DNA of 64,000 nucleotides from Chloroflexota bacterium (GTDB taxonomy: Bacteria > Chloroflexota > UBA11872 > VXOZ01): positions 62,001-126,000 of the forward strand of contig CATQHC010000009.1 in the NCBI GenBank assembly GCA_958295775.1, read 5' to 3'. The position numbers were made by a program, and so were the translations under genes. Below the pieces are notes generated by a model, which was not told the DNA's origin, did not search any database, and saw only the letters and a program-made list of their open reading frames with translations. Positions 61,673 to 64,000 of the stretch are shown here, piece by piece; positions within the stretch are counted from its first letter, which is position 1, and each line of letters starts with the position of its first letter.

Positions 61673-62593
61673 ATGCAAACGGAATCAGCAGGCCAAGCGG
61701 TTGCGATCGCTTGGAATCAAGAGCTAGCCGGAGCCCCGTGGACGAGACGCGACTCGATGGGCTGGGCGGTATTTCAAGACAAGATGTGGTTCCTCGGGGG
61801 GTTCATCCCCACCCGCGTCAATGACGTCTGGTCGTCGTCCGACGGCGTCAAGTGGGATGAGGTCACGCCCGCCGCCCCCTGGGCCCCGCGCAACTTGCCT
61901 TGCACGCTCGTTTATAATGACAGAATCTGGATTTTCGCCGGAGCGGATAACCCACACGTCTCGTACAACGACGTCTGGTCTTCCGCCGACGGCAAGCATT
62001 GGGAGGCTGCAACGCTAGACGCGCCGTGGAGCAAGCGGAGCGCCGCCTCAGCAGTCGTATTCGACGACAGAATGTGGCTGTTCGGCGGTTTCAATATTGA
62101 GAAGTTCCACCACTTTCAGGATGTTTGGACCTCGACTGACGGCAAGCACTGGGACTTGGTGGAGGAACATGCGCCGTGGAGCGCCCGCAGCATGCAAACG
62201 TCAGTCGTCTTTGATGGCAAGATGTGGTTCATGGGCGGCGGCGTCTACAACACGAACTACCCCAACAACACCGTCGTGAACCACAACGACGTCTGGTGTA
62301 CGACCGATGGCAAGTCGTGGGAGATAGTCGCGGTAGCCGCGGCCTGGCAGGAGCGGCGCTTCCACGCCTCGGCTGTGTATGACGACAAGCTGTGGGTCAT
62401 CGGGGGCCACACCCACGGCAACCGTAACGACGTCTGGTTTTCCGCCGACGGCGCCAATTGGGTGGAAGCCGTCGGCGATCCCATCTGGCCTATTCGTCAT
62501 GCGCCGGTCTGCCTGACCTACCGCGACAAGCTGTGGCTAATCGGCGGCTTTGGCGACACCCTCTACAACGACGTGTGGTCGTACCAGCGGTAG
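61673..62593 (+). CDS. Kelch-type beta-propeller protein
   Basis: 306 aa made of six repeats of ~47 residues. Each has a hydrophobic strand (VVFDDRMWLFGGF), then NDVWSSSDGKHW and a turn with APWSARS or similar; examples are MWFLGGF, IWIFAGA, MWFMGGG, LWVIGGH and LWLIGGF. This is a closed propeller of the galactose-oxidase/kelch class. It has no signal peptide and no catalytic domain, so it probably acts as a binding protein. The AGGTAGAAG leader lies before ATG 61673. It precedes the phosphoesterase gene by 5 bases and is probably co-transcribed with it. Confidence 0.87.
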   Translation: MQTESAGQAVAIAWNQELAGAPWTRRDSMGWAVFQDKMWFLGGFIPTRVNDVWSSSDGVKWDEVTPAAPWAPRNLPCTLVYNDRIWIFAGADNPHVSYNDVWSSADGKHWEAATLDAPWSKRSAASAVVFDDRMWLFGGFNIEKFHHFQDVWTSTDGKHWDLVEEHAPWSARSMQTSVVFDGKMWFMGGGVYNTNYPNNTVVNHNDVWCTTDGKSWEIVAVAAAWQERRFHASAVYDDKLWVIGGHTHGNRNDVWFSADGANWVEAVGDPIWPIRHAPVCLTYRDKLWLIGGFGDTLYNDVWSYQR

Positions 62594-62598
62594 CGGGC

Positions 62599-64000
62599 AT
62601 GCGAATCACCGCCGGCCCCTACCTGCAAAATGTCGCGCGCGACGCCATCACGATCATGTGGCAGACCGACGATCCCGCCACGTCCGCAGTGGAGTACGAG
62701 CAAAGTGGGCGGCTCGGTTGGAGCGCCTACGAAGGCAGGCCGGAGCCGACGTATCCCTGCCGCAGGGAGAGTGATGAGCTGCGGACAATTCATGCGGTTC
62801 GCCTCACGGGGTTGGAAACCGAGCAGGAGCATTTCTATCGAGTTTCTTCTTCCTCACCTGGCGGAGACACAGTTTCGTCAGCCGCAGCCAGCTTTCGCAC
62901 CGCCGTCCGCGCTGACTCTCCCTTTTCGTTCGCTACCTATGGCGATAGTTTGCGCGACCACGCGGCGCACAGGCGCAATGCCGACCTCGCCCGCGCCCAC
63001 CGCGCCGACATCTGCGTCGGCGCCGGCGACCACTCCCAAGACGAGATTGCGAGGTTTGGCGACTTCTTTGCCTGTACAGAAAACCTGCTGCCCTACACCC
63101 CATGGTATGCCCCAATGGGCAATCACGACTCGCCAAACGAAGGATACTTTCGCTATTTCAACTATCCCGAACCTCACTACTGGTATTCCTTCAATTACGG
63201 CGCCGCGCACTTTACCGTGCTCAATAGCAATATGGACTACCGGCCAGGGTCTGAGCAGTGGAATTGGCTGGAAGACGACCTTAAGACCTTTCAAGACGCA
63301 CGCTGGAAGTTCGTCTTCTTCCATCATCCACCTTACTGTTCGAACAACTGCGAGATACCTGCGACCCGCGTGCTCTGCCCGCTGTTCGAACGCTACGGCG
63401 TTGACATCGTGTGCACGGCCCACGCCACCATCTACGAGCGCTTCCATCCCCTGCGGGATGGGCAATACGACAGTGCAGACGGTGTTCCCTACTTTGTCTC
63501 CGGCGGCGGCGGCTACGACATGAGCCTCGCGCCCAGCGAACTGTGGGACCACCTGCATCCCATATCCGCGCTCGCCAAGCCCACCAATCACTTCTTGCTC
63601 ACCAGTGTGGCGCCGGATGAGTGCCAGGTACGCGCTATCGATTCCGAGGGCTACCTGTTCGATACGCTGACCCTACGCAAGCCGGCAGCCCCTCTCACCC
63701 CACTGCCCGCGGCAAGCCCGCAATTGCCGTATCCGGACCTCCCTCCCACCGGCACCGTGCTTGCTGGAATCGCCGAAGGCGCGGCACGCTGGGTGCTGCC
63801 GCGCACGCAATTCGCATGCGACTCAAGGGTGGCGCGCACAAGCGCACAGAGCATTCGCTGGCACAATCGAGGTGACGAACCGGCGCTGCCGGCAATTCGC
63901 CGCGTCCTCAATGACGACGGCAAGCTGCTGGCGGCAACTGCCGGCAAGCGTTACGCACTCGAAGCCTGGGTCCGCACAGAAGACGTACAGGGCGGGATCA
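62599..64000 (+). CDS. Purple-acid-phosphatase-like metallophosphoesterase, C-terminus beyond window
   Basis: At least 467 codons open to the right edge. N-terminal FN3-like domain (~1-110): MRITAGPYLQNVARDAITIM, WQTDDPATSAVEYE and RLTGLETEQEHFYRV. The calcineurin-like domain has ATYGDSLRDH, ICVGAGDHSQDE, PMGNHDSPNEGYF, FVFFHHPPYCS and CTAHATIYERFHP. The last motif is normally GHxHxYER; here His275 is kept but the second His is Thr277. The protein lacks a signal peptide. A Pro-rich linker (~360-390) leads to a further, incomplete domain (WVLPRTQFACDSR onwards). It follows the kelch gene by 5 bases. Confidence 0.87.
   Translation, partial: MRITAGPYLQNVARDAITIMWQTDDPATSAVEYEQSGRLGWSAYEGRPEPTYPCRRESDELRTIHAVRLTGLETEQEHFYRVSSSSPGGDTVSSAAASFRTAVRADSPFSFATYGDSLRDHAAHRRNADLARAHRADICVGAGDHSQDEIARFGDFFACTENLLPYTPWYAPMGNHDSPNEGYFRYFNYPEPHYWYSFNYGAAHFTVLNSNMDYRPGSEQWNWLEDDLKTFQDARWKFVFFHHPPYCSNNCEIPATRVLCPLFERYGVDIVCTAHATIYERFHPLRDGQYDSADGVPYFVSGGGGYDMSLAPSELWDHLHPISALAKPTNHFLLTSVAPDECQVRAIDSEGYLFDTLTLRKPAAPLTPLPAASPQLPYPDLPPTGTVLAGIAEGAARWVLPRTQFACDSRVARTSAQSIRWHNRGDEPALPAIRRVLNDDGKLLAATAGKRYALEAWVRTEDVQGGI

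Noticed and set aside
62630-63523. 297-codon plus-strand frame
   Set aside because: It is a shifted-frame shadow of the phosphoesterase starting at 62599. Its Ser/Thr/Pro-rich translation has no domain, while the other frame carries all the metal motifs.

Overview
The window is a 64 kb stretch of densely coded bacterial chromosome. GC content looks like roughly 55-60% by eye. I see no rRNA, CRISPR array, plasmid or intact prophage. The gene set combines an actinobacterial/Chloroflexi-type HIT protein, two SPFH systems, a single TatA, SpoIIM, bacterial PEP carboxylase, MMPL transporter, three phytanoyl-CoA-dioxygenase-family oxygenases, COG3618 amidohydrolase, ceramidase-like proteins and a GPP34 protein. 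It fits best with an uncultured Chloroflexota lineage of the marine or sponge-associated kind. This is an inference from gene content, because no phylogenetic marker was tested. Several scattered palindromic repeats of types common in such genomes support a repeat-seeded chromosome.

Layout. 0-5 kb: a GreA factor with an unexpected N-terminal recombinase-like domain, a zinc-ribbon membrane protein, RadC, signal peptidase I (apparently starting at ACG), a HIT hydrolase and RsmG. 5-12 kb: NagB, an M20 hydrolase with an altered active-site motif, a slipin/NfeD pair, and a DUF255 thioredoxin-fold protein. 12-19 kb: an oxygenase, an orphan sugar-binding lipoprotein, a repeat-rich spacer, accD-accA, and a sugar-phosphate isomerase-like TIM barrel. 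19-27 kb: a giant MMPL transporter ending in LysM, an SDR, tRNA-Gly(CCC), ferritin, hflK-hflC and tRNA-Arg(GCG). 27-35 kb: a two-sided TPR membrane protein, two tandemly duplicated oxygenases, and PEP carboxylase. 35-43 kb, all on the minus strand: MurJ, DUF4349/DUF11, TPR, M16 and S41 proteases. 43-46.5 kb: tatA, spoIIM, M24 peptidase, efp and an AccB-like protein without the biotinyl lysine. 46.5-51.5 kb: YdeI, a DrrAB-type ABC exporter and two paralogous membrane proteins with a BON-like tail. 51.5-64 kb: an accessory, catabolic-looking region with a lactonase-type amidohydrolase, two ceramidase-like paralogues around a GPP34 gene, a Gfo/Idh oxidoreductase, dGTPase, a solute-binding-protein remnant, a sodium:solute symporter, a kelch-type propeller protein and a purple-acid-phosphatase-like protein that runs off the right edge.

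How the genes work together. accD/accA supply the carboxyltransferase of acetyl-CoA carboxylase. The accB locus next to efp encodes a lysine-less carrier paralogue and accC is not in the window, so a second, biotinylatable AccB must exist elsewhere or the carrier acts as a regulator. Envelope maintenance is heavily represented (LepB, NfeD/slipin, HflKC, CtpA, M16, MurJ, Tat). The right third looks like uptake and oxidation of sugars, sugar acids and amides from complex organic matter.

Most promising leads: the lysine-less AccB in the canonical efp-accB position, the recombinase-domain GreA, the paired BON-tailed membrane proteins, and the ceramidase-like/GPP34 cluster.
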